A DNA stretch of 64,000 nucleotides, from assembly GCA_964509545.1 (NCBI GenBank), contig CAZDXQ010000016.1, positions 1-64,000 on the forward strand, in the 5' to 3' direction. This DNA is from JADJWR01 sp964509545 (GTDB lineage: Bacteria > Pseudomonadota > Gammaproteobacteria > Burkholderiales > Burkholderiaceae_F). Shown here piece after piece: positions 1 to 9,199 of the stretch. The notes under the pieces were generated by a model, which saw only the letters and a program-made list of their open reading frames with translations, was not told the origin of the DNA and searched no databases. Position numbers and translations under genes: made by a program. The first letter of the stretch is position 1; each line of letters opens with the position of its first letter.

Positions 1-76
1 GCCGCTCAACTCCTGCTCAACACGACCGGGGGTTGACACAGGGTGTCTCATGGCCACGGCGACGGCGCCAGGCCGG

Positions 77-1462
77 TCAGAACGGCAGCTTTGCGTCAGG
101 CTTGATCGCAAGCAGCGCGCGGCGGAAATCGGCCTGGATGCGCGCCAGCGCGGCTGCGTCATCAGCCTCGAAGCGCAGGACCAGCACCGGCGTGGTGTTC
201 GACGGGCGGGCCAGACCGAAGCCGTCGGCGTATTCGACGCGCACGCCGTCGATCGTGATCACCTCACGGGCGCGTTCGAACTTCGCCTCCTGCTGCAGTC
301 GTTCGACCAGCGCGAAGTTCTCGCCCTCGGCGGTCTTAAGGTGCAATTCGGGCGTGCTCACTGCGTCGGGCAGCGCATTGAGCACCGCCGAGGGATCGGC
401 TGCGCGCGACAGCAGTTCGAGCAGGCGGGCGCCAGCATACATGCCGTCGTCGAAGCCCGGCCAGCGGTCGTTGAAGAAGATGTGCCCGCTCATCTCGCCG
501 GCCAGCGGCGCGCCCGTCTCCTTCAGCTTGGCCTTGATCAGCGAGTGACCAGTGCGCCACATCGTCGGCCGGCCGCCATGCGCCGCGATCTCGCGCGCCA
601 GGTGTCGTGAGCACTTCACATCGAAGATGATCTCGGCGCCCGGGTTCTTTTCGAGCACGCCGCGGGCGAACAGCATCATCTGCCGGTCAGGGTAGATGAT
701 GTTGCCGTCCTTGGTCACCACGCCGAGACGGTCACCGTCGCCGTCGAAAGCCAGGCCGATCTCGGCATCGGTCTCGCGCAGGCAGCGGATCAGATCCTGC
801 AGGTTCTCCGGGTGCGCGGGGTCGGGATGATGGTTGGGGAAGCTGCCGTCGACTTCGCAGAACAGTTCGATCACATCGCAGCCGAGCATGCGGTACAGCG
901 CCGGCGCGAAGGCGCCGGCGACACCGTTGCCGCAGTCCACGGCGATCTTCAGCCGCCGCGCCAGCTTCACATCGGCGCCGATGCGCTGCAAATACGCTTC
1001 GCGGACGTCGGCGCTGCGCAGCGTGCCGTGCCGGTCGGCACGAGGCAGCGTGTCGCCGTCGATGCGCCGCTTCAGCCTCTGGATCGATTCGCCGTAAAGC
1101 GTTGCGCCGCCGAGCACCATCTTCAGGCCGTTGTACTCCGGCGGGTTGTGGCTGCCGGTGATCTCCACGCCGGATCCGGTGCCCAGCAGATGGGTCGAGA
1201 AATACAGCAACGGTGTGGCCACCATGCCGACGTCGACCACGCCGGTGCCTGTCGAGCGGATGCCCTCGACCAGTGCGTCGCGCAGTTTCGGCCCCGACAG
1301 GCGGCCATCGCGGCCGACCACGATCTCGCGCACGCCCAGCGCCAGCGCCTCGGCCCCGAGCGCGGCGCCGATGAGCCGAACCGCTTCGGAGGTCAGCGTG
1401 CGATCGACGATGCCGCGGATGTCGTAGGCCTTGAACAGGGAAGCGTCGATGACGGCGTTCAT
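77..1462 (-). CDS. algC: Phosphomannomutase / phosphoglucomutase
   Basis: 461 aa, full length for the alpha-D-phosphohexomutase family. It interconverts hexose-6-phosphate and hexose-1-phosphate (mannose or glucose) in the cytoplasm. Visible motifs are the phosphoserine loop TGSHNPP (Ser104), the Mg-binding loop DGDGDR (240-245) and the sugar-binding loop GEMSGH (322-327), in the order expected for AlgC/ManB. The start MNAVIDASLFKAYDIRG fits the family N-terminus. It is divergent from manC, whose product uses Man-1-P, so the pair should supply GDP-mannose; with pgi and galU downstream it could also supply Glc-1-P. Whether it prefers mannose or glucose cannot be read from sequence, so the symbol (algC versus manB) is tentative. 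The 76 bases beyond its stop, at the window edge, show no gene. Confidence 0.93.
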   Translation of the reverse strand: MNAVIDASLFKAYDIRGIVDRTLTSEAVRLIGAALGAEALALGVREIVVGRDGRLSGPKLRDALVEGIRSTGTGVVDVGMVATPLLYFSTHLLGTGSGVEITGSHNPPEYNGLKMVLGGATLYGESIQRLKRRIDGDTLPRADRHGTLRSADVREAYLQRIGADVKLARRLKIAVDCGNGVAGAFAPALYRMLGCDVIELFCEVDGSFPNHHPDPAHPENLQDLIRCLRETDAEIGLAFDGDGDRLGVVTKDGNIIYPDRQMMLFARGVLEKNPGAEIIFDVKCSRHLAREIAAHGGRPTMWRTGHSLIKAKLKETGAPLAGEMSGHIFFNDRWPGFDDGMYAGARLLELLSRAADPSAVLNALPDAVSTPELHLKTAEGENFALVERLQQEAKFERAREVITIDGVRVEYADGFGLARPSNTTPVLVLRFEADDAAALARIQADFRRALLAIKPDAKLPF

Positions 1463-1652
1463 GGTCGGGAAGGCGAGAGGGCTGGCGATCGGTCACGGCT
1501 GCAACGTGCAGACGCTTCACCGCCAGCCGTATTACGACGATTGTACGGTGGCCATCGGGTGTTGCCGCGAGGACCATCGGCGATAATCGCGCGGCCGCCT
1601 CCGTCGAGGCCGCGGCGCGGCAACGCCGAAAACAATTCCCGAGGGAAAGCAC
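1463..1652. promoter_or_regulatory. Divergent intergenic region algC/manC with a candidate -10
   Basis: 190 bp between two divergently transcribed genes, so it must hold both promoters. On the plus strand GATAAT at 1582-1587 is a plausible -10 about 65 bases before manC. On the minus strand TACAAT (1540-1545) is a plausible -10 for algC. Neither has a convincing -35 at 16-18 bp, so these are candidates only. Confidence 0.3.
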
Positions 1653-3080
1653 ATGCTTGCGGTGATTCTGTCCGGCGGCTCGGGCACCCGGCTCTGGCCG
1701 GTGTCGCGCGAGGCGTTGCCCAAGCCGTTCATGCGGCTGGGCAACGGCGCCTCGCTGCTGCAGAGAACGGTTGCGCGCGCCGTCGCTGCCGGCTGCCGCG
1801 ACTGCCTGGTCGTCACCAATCGCGAGTACGCCTTCCGCACCGGCGAGGAAGTCGAGGCGATGCGCGGCAATGCGCCGCGTTCGACGCAACTGCTGCTCGA
1901 GCCGATCGGACGCAACACGGCGCCTGCCATCGCCGCCGCGGCGCTGTGGGCTGCCACCAACGGCCAGGCCGACGAACCGCTGCTGGTGCTGCCGGCCGAC
2001 CATCTGATCCAGGACGAAACGCGCTTCGCCATGCTGGCGGCGCAGGCGCGCGAACTGGCGCTGGCCGGCCGAATCGTGCTGTTCGGCATCCGGCCGACGA
2101 TGCCGGAGACCGGCTTCGGTTACCTGGAGTGCGGCGCGGCCGATGCCGATGGCGCCGCGCCAGTCATGCGCTTCGTCGAGAAGCCTGACGTCGCCAAGGC
2201 CACCGAATACCTCGCCTCCGGCCGCTTCCTCTGGAACAGCGGCATGTTCTGCTTTACGCCGGCGACGATCATCGGCGCGCTCGGCAACCTGGCCGGCGAC
2301 GTGCTGGCCGCAGCCCGCGACGCGCTGGCGTCGGCCAAGGCCGATGCCAAGTTTCCGCAGCGGCTGGAGCTCGACCGCGCCGCCTTCGAGCAGGCGCCGA
2401 ACATCTCGATCGACTACGCCGTGATCGAGCGGGCGGAGAACGTCGTCGCGCTGCCCGGCGACTTCGGCTGGAGCGACATCGGCTCATGGAAGGCCGTGGC
2501 GCAGGAACTGCCGGCCGATGCCGCCGGCAACACTGTCAGCGGCGAAGTCATGCTCGCCGACTGCAGCAACACCCACGTGCAGAGCGAAGACCGGCTGGTG
2601 GCGGCGGTCGGCCTGCGCGACGTGGTGATCGTCGATACCGCCGACGCGCTGCTGGTGTGCGACCGCAATTCGACGCAGAAGGTCAAGGACGTCGTCGTCG
2701 AACTGAAGCGCCGCGACCACGAGGCGCACCGGCTGCACCGCACGGTGGCGCGCCCCTGGGGCACCTACACGACGCTGCAGGAAGGACCGCGCTTCAAGAT
2801 CAAGCGCATCGAAGTCAAGCCCGGCGCCTCGCTGTCGCTGCAGATGCACCACCATCGAAGCGAGCACTGGGTGGTCGTCAGCGGCACCGCACGGGTATCG
2901 GTCGGCGGCAAGGAGGTGCTGCTGGCGCCCAATGAATCGACCTACGTCCCGGTCGGCAGCCAGCACCGGCTCGAAAACCCGGGCCGAATGCCGCTGACGC
3001 TGATCGAGGTGCAGTGCGGCGACTACGTCGGCGAAGACGACATCGTGCGCTTCGACGACAAGTACGGGCGCACCGGCTGA
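1653..3080 (+). CDS. manC: Mannose-1-phosphate guanylyltransferase / mannose-6-phosphate isomerase
   Basis: 475 aa bifunctional type II enzyme making GDP-mannose. The N-terminal nucleotidyltransferase carries GGSGTRLWP (8-16) and the LPKPF motif. The C-terminal part (about residues 365-465) is the phosphomannose-isomerase cupin, beginning RPWGTY and containing QMHHHRSEHW metal-ligand residues. The length is normal for AlgA/ManC/XanB. The ATG is preceded by GAGGGA at good spacing. It is first in a plus-strand run manC-pgi-galU with short gaps and is divergent from the phosphohexomutase gene. Product use in the surface polysaccharide is inferred from the neighbouring glycan genes. Confidence 0.95.
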   Translation: MLAVILSGGSGTRLWPVSREALPKPFMRLGNGASLLQRTVARAVAAGCRDCLVVTNREYAFRTGEEVEAMRGNAPRSTQLLLEPIGRNTAPAIAAAALWAATNGQADEPLLVLPADHLIQDETRFAMLAAQARELALAGRIVLFGIRPTMPETGFGYLECGAADADGAAPVMRFVEKPDVAKATEYLASGRFLWNSGMFCFTPATIIGALGNLAGDVLAAARDALASAKADAKFPQRLELDRAAFEQAPNISIDYAVIERAENVVALPGDFGWSDIGSWKAVAQELPADAAGNTVSGEVMLADCSNTHVQSEDRLVAAVGLRDVVIVDTADALLVCDRNSTQKVKDVVVELKRRDHEAHRLHRTVARPWGTYTTLQEGPRFKIKRIEVKPGASLSLQMHHHRSEHWVVVSGTARVSVGGKEVLLAPNESTYVPVGSQHRLENPGRMPLTLIEVQCGDYVGEDDIVRFDDKYGRTG

Positions 3081-3085
3081 GCCAC

Positions 3086-4588
3086 ATGGACATCACCTCG
3101 ACCGGAGCCTGGCAGGCGCTGCAGCGGCATCGCGACGCGCTGTCGGCCTTCCGCCTGGATGCAGCGCTGCGCGACGATCCGGGCCGCGCGCGCACGTGGC
3201 GCTACGACGCGGCCGGTGTCGAAGTCGACCTGTCGCGCAACCTCGCCACTGCGGACACCTGGCCGCTGCTACGCGCACTCGCCGATGCGGCCGAACTGCC
3301 CCGCTGGCGCGAGCAACTGTTTTCGGGTCGCCCGATCAACAACACCGAGCACCGCCCCGCCTGGCACACGGCGCTGCGTACAGCCGTCGCCGATGGCGCG
3401 GTGGCGCGGCAGGTCGACGAGGATCGCCGGCGCATGCTCGATCTTGCGGAGCGGCTGCGCGCCGGCGCGGTGCGGGGCGCCACGGGCGAGCCGATCGACA
3501 CCGTGATCTGCATCGGCATCGGCGGCTCCGACCTCGGCCCGCGGCTGGTGACGACCGCGCTCGGCGAGGCGTCCGGGCCGATCCGGCTGCACTTCGTCAG
3601 CAACATCGATCCGGTCGAGCTCGACCTTGCCCTGGCGCAGGCCAGGCCGGAGTCGACGCTCTTCGTCGCCATTTCCAAGAGCTTCACGACGCTGGAGACG
3701 CTGGAGAACACGCGCGCCGCCCTCGCCTGGATGAAATCCAGGGCGCCTGGGCTCGACCTCCGGCGGCACCTGGCCGCGATCACCAGTCAGAGCGAGCGGG
3801 CGCAGGCCTTCGGCGCCGACGCCGGGCAGATCTTCAACTTTGCCGACTGGGTCGGCGGCCGCTATTCGGTGTGGTCGGCCTGCGGCCTGCCCATCGCCAT
3901 CGCCCACGGTGCCGCGGCGTTCAATGACCTGCTGCGAGGCGCCTCGGCACTGGACCGGCATTTCGCCGACGCTCCGGCCGAGCGCAACGTGCCGCTGCTG
4001 CTCGGTCTGCTGGGCGCCTGGTACGTGAACTTCTGGGGCTGCCGCACGCGCGCGGTGATGCCCTATGCGCAGCGGCTGCGCCACCTGCCGGCCTACCTGC
4101 AGCAGCTCGAGATGGAAAGCAACGGCAAGCGCGTCGATCGCGACGGCACGCCGCTGGGATACGACACCTCGCCGGTGGTCTGGGGCGAAGCGGGCACCAC
4201 GGCACAGCACAGCGTGTTCCAGTTCCTGCACCAGGGCACCTTTTTCTCGCCCGTCGATTTCGTCACCTGCGCGGCCTTCGAGAGCTCGGCCGAGAAGCGC
4301 GAGCGCCTGCTGTACGCCAATGCCCTGGCGCAGGCCGACGCGCTGGCACTGGGCGAGGCGGCCCTGAAATCTGCGAACGGCCAGAAGCCCGCTTACGCGA
4401 TCGTGCCCGGCAACCGGCCGAGCACGTTCATCACCTTGCCGCGCATCGACGCCCACGCGATCGGCGCGCTGCTGGCGATGTACGAGCACCGCACGTTCGT
4501 GCAGGGCGTGCTCTGGCAGATCAACAGCTTCGATCAATGGGGCGTGGAGATCGGCAAGCAGTTGCTCAAGCAACGGCTGGCCGACTGA
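3086..4588 (+). CDS. pgi: Glucose-6-phosphate isomerase
   Basis: 500 aa cytoplasmic enzyme interconverting glucose-6-P and fructose-6-P. Family motifs are present: SKSFTTLET, GGRYSVWSACGLPIAI and ESNGKRV. I start at the ATG at 3086, five bases after the manC stop, because the reading frame upstream of it is arginine-rich sequence overlapping manC. Lying between manC and galU, it links fructose-6-P (toward mannose) and glucose-6-P (toward UDP-glucose and dTDP-rhamnose). Its operon position suggests a role in precursor supply for cell-surface sugars as well as central metabolism. Confidence 0.95.
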   Translation: MDITSTGAWQALQRHRDALSAFRLDAALRDDPGRARTWRYDAAGVEVDLSRNLATADTWPLLRALADAAELPRWREQLFSGRPINNTEHRPAWHTALRTAVADGAVARQVDEDRRRMLDLAERLRAGAVRGATGEPIDTVICIGIGGSDLGPRLVTTALGEASGPIRLHFVSNIDPVELDLALAQARPESTLFVAISKSFTTLETLENTRAALAWMKSRAPGLDLRRHLAAITSQSERAQAFGADAGQIFNFADWVGGRYSVWSACGLPIAIAHGAAAFNDLLRGASALDRHFADAPAERNVPLLLGLLGAWYVNFWGCRTRAVMPYAQRLRHLPAYLQQLEMESNGKRVDRDGTPLGYDTSPVVWGEAGTTAQHSVFQFLHQGTFFSPVDFVTCAAFESSAEKRERLLYANALAQADALALGEAALKSANGQKPAYAIVPGNRPSTFITLPRIDAHAIGALLAMYEHRTFVQGVLWQINSFDQWGVEIGKQLLKQRLAD

Positions 4589-4614
4589 CGCAGGGCGCGA
4601 GGAAGGACACGAGG

Positions 4615-5457
4615 ATGAGCGTGAAGCGAGTGCGCAAGGCAGTGTTCCCGGCGGCCGGCTTCGGCACGCGCTTCCTGCCGGCCACCAAGGCCATGCCGAA
4701 GGAGATGATGCCGGTGGTGGACAAGCCGCTGATCCAGTACGCGGTCGAGGAGGCGGCCGAGGCGGGCATCGAGCAGATGATCATCATCACCGGCCGCAAC
4801 AAGCGCGCGATCGAGGACCACTTCGACCGCGTGCCGGAGCTGGAGCAGGAACTGCTCGCCAAGGGCAAGCGCGATCTATACGAGGCGCTGCACTCGGCGA
4901 CGCCGAACGGCGTCAGCTTCGTCTTCATCCGCCAGCCCGAGCAGCTCGGCCTGGGCCACGCGGTGCTGTGCGCGCAGCCTGTGGTCGGCGACGAACCCTT
5001 CGCCGTGATCCTTGCCGACGACCTGATCGATGCGCAGCCGGGCGTGACCCGCCAGCTCGTGGGCGCGTACGAGAAGCACCGCGCCTCGGTCCTTGCCGTG
5101 CAGGACGTGCCGCTGGCCGAGACCTCGCGCTACGGCATCGTTGCCGCCACGCCGCTGGATGGCGCCACGGAGCGCGTGACCGGCATGGTCGAGAAGCCGA
5201 AGCCGAGCGAAGCGCCGTCGACGCTCGCGGTCGTCGGCCGCTACGTGCTGCGCCCAGAGATCTTCGACGAACTCGCGACCACCGAGCGCGGCAGCGGCGG
5301 CGAGATCCAGCTCACCGACGCCATCGCCCGCCGCATCCGTCACGGCGAGGTGCTCGCGCACCGCTTCAGCGGCACCCGCTTCGACTGCGGCAACAAGGAC
5401 GGCTTCCTCGCCGCGAACATCGCCTTTGCGCGCAAGCAGGGTCTGCTGCGGGAGTAA
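4615..5457 (+). CDS. galU: UTP-glucose-1-phosphate uridylyltransferase
   Basis: 280 aa, typical GalU length. It converts glucose-1-P and UTP to UDP-glucose. The N-terminus has AAGFGTRFLPATKAMPKEM, the nucleotide-binding signature, and later VEKPKP and GNKDG near the sugar site. The start is the ATG at 4615 with GAGG-type ribosome binding sequence just upstream; an earlier in-frame start at 4537 would lie inside pgi and adds no conserved residues. It is the last gene of the manC-pgi-galU run, 26 bp after pgi. Confidence 0.95.
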   Translation: MSVKRVRKAVFPAAGFGTRFLPATKAMPKEMMPVVDKPLIQYAVEEAAEAGIEQMIIITGRNKRAIEDHFDRVPELEQELLAKGKRDLYEALHSATPNGVSFVFIRQPEQLGLGHAVLCAQPVVGDEPFAVILADDLIDAQPGVTRQLVGAYEKHRASVLAVQDVPLAETSRYGIVAATPLDGATERVTGMVEKPKPSEAPSTLAVVGRYVLRPEIFDELATTERGSGGEIQLTDAIARRIRHGEVLAHRFSGTRFDCGNKDGFLAANIAFARKQGLLRE

Positions 5458-5692
5458 CTCGGGTCCGGAACACGCCGTCCCGTTCTCGCCTAATCGCGCG
5501 ATCGCGGTAACCGACCGACGCTGCAGTTCCAGCGGCTCAGCGCGCCGATTCGTCCGTGCGCATGAAACGCGCGCGTGTGATTATTCAGCTCGCACGGGTT
5601 GATAGAATCTGCTGCAATTGCACACGGGCTCGGGAACAAAGAGCCTCGGCGGGCCACTTCGGGCCGCGCCGCTCGACAAGGCAAGTACCCTG

Positions 5693-6970
5693 ATGACTGA
5701 ATCTGCGCGGAATGCCGCTTCCGATGTACGGCTCATCGCGTTTTACCTCCCGCAGTTCCACCCGACGCCCGAGAACGACCGCTGGTGGGGCAAAGGCTTC
5801 ACCGAGTGGACGAACGTCACCAAGGCGAGGCCGCTGTACGAAGGGCACTACCAGCCGCACCTGCCGACGGACTTGGGCTTCTACGACCTGCGCGTCCGTG
5901 AGACCCGCCACGAGCAGATCGAACTGGCGAAGCAGTATGGCATCGACGGCTTCTGCTTTCACTACTACTGGTTCTCCGGAACACGGCTGCTGTACAAGCC
6001 GCTCGACGACATGCTCGCCGATCCGGAGAGCGACATGCCCTTCGCGCTGTGCTGGGCCAATGAAACCTGGACGCGTCGCTGGGATGCGGCAGAGCACGAC
6101 ATCCTCATCGAGCAGAAGTATCTGTCGGGCGATGACCTGAAGTTCATTCAGAGCGTCGAACCCTTCCTGCGCGATCGGCGTTACATCCGTATCGGCGGCA
6201 GGCCCTTGCTCGTCGTCTATCGCCCGCAGGCGATTCCAGACCCGGCCGGATGGGCCGAAACGTGGCGCAAGCACTGCCGCGAGGCCGGCATCGGCGAGAT
6301 CCATATCTGCGGCGCGCTGACCCACGGCAACAAGTCGGTCATGCGCTACGGCTACGACAGCGCCGTCGAGTATCCGCCGCATCACGCCTGGGCGCCGAGC
6401 AAGAACCTGCAGCTCGACTTCGACGAGCCTTTTTCCGGCAACACGCTGGACTATCCCGAGGTCGCCGACGCCTACCTCACGCACAAGTTTCCTGACGAGG
6501 TCGTCTTCCGCAGCGTCGTCCCATCGTGGGACAACACCGCGCGCACCAACTCCCGAGCGACGGTCTTTCTGAACGGCACTCCCGGCAACTACGAGGTCTG
6601 GCTGGCGCGCGCCGTCGATCGCACATTGCGCGAGCGGCCGCACGGCGAGCGGCTGGTCTTCATCAATGCCTGGAATGAGTGGGCCGAGGGCTGCCATCTC
6701 GAACCGGATCGCAAGTTCGGCCGCGGCTTCCTCGAAGCCACGCTGCGCGTCAAGCAGGGCACGTCGGTCAGAAAGGACTTTCCTGATCGCCTGGTTCGTC
6801 AACCACGGCAGGAAGTTCGGCGCCGGCAGAGCCGCGGGCTCGTCGAAACGATGCGCTACCACGCCCTGCTGCGAATCGGACCCATGCGTGTCTGGTTCAA
6901 CAAGCATCCGTGGCTCAGAGCGCTTGCCCTGAAGCTGATCCGCCTGACGCGATTCAGCCGGCAGTTCTGA
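5693..6970 (+). CDS. WbsX-like glycan-locus protein (GH99-like domain)
   Basis: 425 aa. The N-terminal AFYLPQFHP, ENDRWWGKGFTEWTNV and the later NETWTRRWD and NAWNEWAEG motifs are those of the WbsX family (GH99-like TIM-barrel domain), found in O-antigen and capsule clusters. The family is usually annotated as glycosyltransferase or glycoside hydrolase-like; the true activity is not established, so I do not assign a reaction. No signal peptide is visible, suggesting a cytoplasmic location. The ATG at 5693 is preferred over an upstream in-frame start because homology begins right after it. A 235-bp gap precedes it; TAGAAT at 5603-5608 is a weak candidate -10. Confidence 0.8.
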   Translation: MTESARNAASDVRLIAFYLPQFHPTPENDRWWGKGFTEWTNVTKARPLYEGHYQPHLPTDLGFYDLRVRETRHEQIELAKQYGIDGFCFHYYWFSGTRLLYKPLDDMLADPESDMPFALCWANETWTRRWDAAEHDILIEQKYLSGDDLKFIQSVEPFLRDRRYIRIGGRPLLVVYRPQAIPDPAGWAETWRKHCREAGIGEIHICGALTHGNKSVMRYGYDSAVEYPPHHAWAPSKNLQLDFDEPFSGNTLDYPEVADAYLTHKFPDEVVFRSVVPSWDNTARTNSRATVFLNGTPGNYEVWLARAVDRTLRERPHGERLVFINAWNEWAEGCHLEPDRKFGRGFLEATLRVKQGTSVRKDFPDRLVRQPRQEVRRRQSRGLVETMRYHALLRIGPMRVWFNKHPWLRALALKLIRLTRFSRQF

Positions 6971-7143
6971 ACTCCGCGCTGAGCAAGCGCGTCCGTGCGC
7001 CACTGATTGCGTTGGCTGGATAGCCGTGCCGGCCTGATCGCCCGCCGCCGCGCGGCGCCTTCGAACGGACCGCCAGCGTTCGGCGTCCGGGATCTTCGAG
7101 CGAACTGCCGGTGGAACTCCGTCGAATGAGCACGGCGAGGTGA

Positions 7144-7884
7144 CTACAGCCGTGTCCTGACGAACAGCCGCTCCGGCACATGCTTTATCACGAGCATGAT
7201 CCAGCGCCAGAACCATGGCGTGTACACCGCACCAAAGCCGCCTTCGAGCGCCCGGTCGATGTCGGCCGCAACCCTCTCCGGCGTCGCCCATAGCGGTCCC
7301 TTGGCAAACGACGCCGTCATCGGCGTGTCAACGAAGCCCGGGAGGATCGTCACCACGCGCACGCCCTTGCGTGCGAGTCGGTGCCGCAAACCGCTGGCGA
7401 AATTGGTCACCGCAGCTTTGGCCGCCCCGTAGACGTAATTGCTGGCGCGACCGCGATCGCCGGCCGGCGAAGAGATCACCCCGATTGCGCCGGTGCCCTG
7501 GCGTTCAAACCGGTTGGCCAGGTCAGTGAGCAACGCCAGTACCGACCGCGCATTCGTGTCAAACGATGCCAGCGCCGCCGCCGCACTCCGCTCGCACTCG
7601 TCCTGCTCAGGCAGCACGCCATGCGCGATCAGCACATGGTCGAAGGCCCCGAAGCGTTGCCACGCCGCATCGAGACAGGCGGCATGCCGGGCAATGTCGT
7701 TGGCATCGAGGACCCACGTCTCGACCTCGGCGGCGCCGCGCACGCGCAGGTCGGCCGCCAACGCCTCGAGCGCTCCTGCGCGCCGACCGACGAGACCGAT
7801 GCGCGCGGCGCGCTCCGCATAGCGGCGTGCCACTGCCGTGGCGATCATCGAAGTCGCGCCAACAATTAGCAGTCGTTCGTTCAT
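7144..7884 (-). CDS. SDR reductase, DprE2-like (polyprenyl-P-2-keto-pentose reductase)
   Basis: 246 aa short-chain dehydrogenase. The nucleotide-binding GATSMIATAVA sits at the N-terminus, SSPAGDRG carries the catalytic Ser region and YGAAK gives the catalytic Tyr/Lys. The non-classical GATSxI glycine pattern is typical of DprE2-type reductases, which in mycobacteria reduce decaprenylphosphoryl-2-keto-ribose to the arabinose form. The assignment rests mainly on the gene lying directly after a DprE1-like oxidase (4 bp between stop and ATG). The substrate pentose and lipid are inferred. A GTG one codon earlier (7887) is an alternative start. It is the last gene of the operon running from about 14.3 kb. 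Confidence 0.75.
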   Translation of the reverse strand: MNERLLIVGATSMIATAVARRYAERAARIGLVGRRAGALEALAADLRVRGAAEVETWVLDANDIARHAACLDAAWQRFGAFDHVLIAHGVLPEQDECERSAAAALASFDTNARSVLALLTDLANRFERQGTGAIGVISSPAGDRGRASNYVYGAAKAAVTNFASGLRHRLARKGVRVVTILPGFVDTPMTASFAKGPLWATPERVAADIDRALEGGFGAVYTPWFWRWIMLVIKHVPERLFVRTRL

Positions 7885-7888
7885 CACC

Positions 7889-9199
7889 TCAGGAACCGAG
7901 AAGGCGGCGCGACATCGCCGATGACAGGCCCGGATCGCGATAGCGCAGGAACTCTGGCAGCCGCGGATAACCGCATTCCAGCAGTTCGCGCGGCATGCAG
8001 GCGTCCTTGGCCGGATACAGGCGCCCGCCGGCGTCGCGCACGATGACGTTCAGGCGATCGAACAGCCTCAGCGTCCGCTCACCGCCGTTGGGAAAATCCA
8101 GCGCCAACGTGGTTCCAGGCATCGGGAAGCTCAACATGCCCGGCGCCGGTCGGTCGCCAAAGGTCTTCAGCACGGCGAGGAACGAACCCAGCCCCGATGC
8201 CGCGATCTCGCGCAACATGCTGCGCGTGGCGTCGAGCGCCACCGCCGCGGGCACGACGCTCTGAAACTGGTAGAAGCCGCGCGGCCCGTACATGCGGTTC
8301 CACTCCAGCAGGTTATCGAGCGGGAAGAAGAACGGCACAAAGTGCTGCTCGCCGCGGCCGCGCTTGAGCTTCTGCGTCGCGTAGTACATGCGATTGAAGA
8401 TGCGCAGCGACAGGCCGTTGACCAGCGACACCGGCGGTGTCAGCGGAAAGGTCCGCAGTCGCCGAGGCTGGACGTGATCGCGTCGCGCCGAATGATTGCC
8501 CTGGAAGAACACGCCCCGTCCGCGTCCCCCGCTCAGGCAGTCGATCCACGACACCGTGTACTCGTAACCGGACCTCGCCGCGACCGAGAGTTCGAAGAAC
8601 TGTTCGAGCGAGTCGAACGGGATTGTCTCCGCATCGAGCCACGGCCCTTCGACCCGCCTGAGCCGCAGCCGCGCGCGCGTGATGATCCCGGTCAGGCCCA
8701 ACCCGCCGACGGTAGCCTCGAACCATTCACGGTTCTCCCGCGGCGAGCAGCTCATCATGCTGCCGTCGGTGCGAAGCAGATCGAAGTCCAGCACGTGTTC
8801 GCCGAAACTGCCGGCCACGTGATGCGCTTTGCCGTGCACGTCGTTGGCGATCGCACCGCCGACGGTGATGAACTGCGTGCCCGGCACCACCGGCGGGAAC
8901 CATCCGCGCGGCAGCGCCAAGTCGATGATTTCCTTCAGCAGTACCCCGGCCTCGCAATCGACGACCCCGGCCTCGGCATCGAAGGCGATGAATCGGTCCA
9001 GCCCCCGCGCCTTCCACAGAGTGCCGCCCGGGTTCAGGCAGACATCACCGTAACTGCGGCCGTTGCCGAACACGATCCCCGGAAGCGCCGAGGCGCGAAC
9101 CACCTCGGCCACCCGATGGCGGTCGTGCAGGGCCACCACGCGATGCCCGTCGCGCGCCAGCCGTCCCCACGAGACCACCGGCTGCAGCGCGTCGTTCAC
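7889..9199 (-). CDS. FAD-dependent oxidase, DprE1-like (polyprenyl-P-ribose 2'-oxidase)
   Basis: 436 aa VAO/PCMH-type flavoprotein. FAD-domain motifs GNGRSYGD, PGTQFITVGGAIAND and HGKAHHVAGSFGEHV match mycobacterial DprE1, which oxidises the 2'-OH of decaprenylphosphoryl-ribose. The histidine of DVHGK (H122) and the lysine of GGRLYPAKD (K398), both conserved in DprE1, are kept. The residue aligned with the benzothiazinone-reactive Cys387 of M. tuberculosis DprE1 is Ala366 (GTTLALDFP). I choose the GTG at 9199 because it overlaps the upstream stop as GTGA, the pattern used throughout this operon; an in-frame GTG at 9211 is the alternative. It sits between the HAD-UbiA and DprE2-like genes, which supports the pathway call. 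Confidence 0.85.
   Translation of the reverse strand: MNDALQPVVSWGRLARDGHRVVALHDRHRVAEVVRASALPGIVFGNGRSYGDVCLNPGGTLWKARGLDRFIAFDAEAGVVDCEAGVLLKEIIDLALPRGWFPPVVPGTQFITVGGAIANDVHGKAHHVAGSFGEHVLDFDLLRTDGSMMSCSPRENREWFEATVGGLGLTGIITRARLRLRRVEGPWLDAETIPFDSLEQFFELSVAARSGYEYTVSWIDCLSGGRGRGVFFQGNHSARRDHVQPRRLRTFPLTPPVSLVNGLSLRIFNRMYYATQKLKRGRGEQHFVPFFFPLDNLLEWNRMYGPRGFYQFQSVVPAAVALDATRSMLREIAASGLGSFLAVLKTFGDRPAPGMLSFPMPGTTLALDFPNGGERTLRLFDRLNVIVRDAGGRLYPAKDACMPRELLECGYPRLPEFLRYRDPGLSSAMSRRLLGS

Noticed and set aside
812..2188. A 458-codon plus-strand frame across algC and manC
   Set aside because: It runs antisense to algC and then out of frame in manC, with no recognisable domain.
5585..7291. A 568-codon frame antisense to the WbsX-like gene
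   Set aside because: No family features; it spans the WbsX gene and the gap after it, and the plus strand carries clear motifs.
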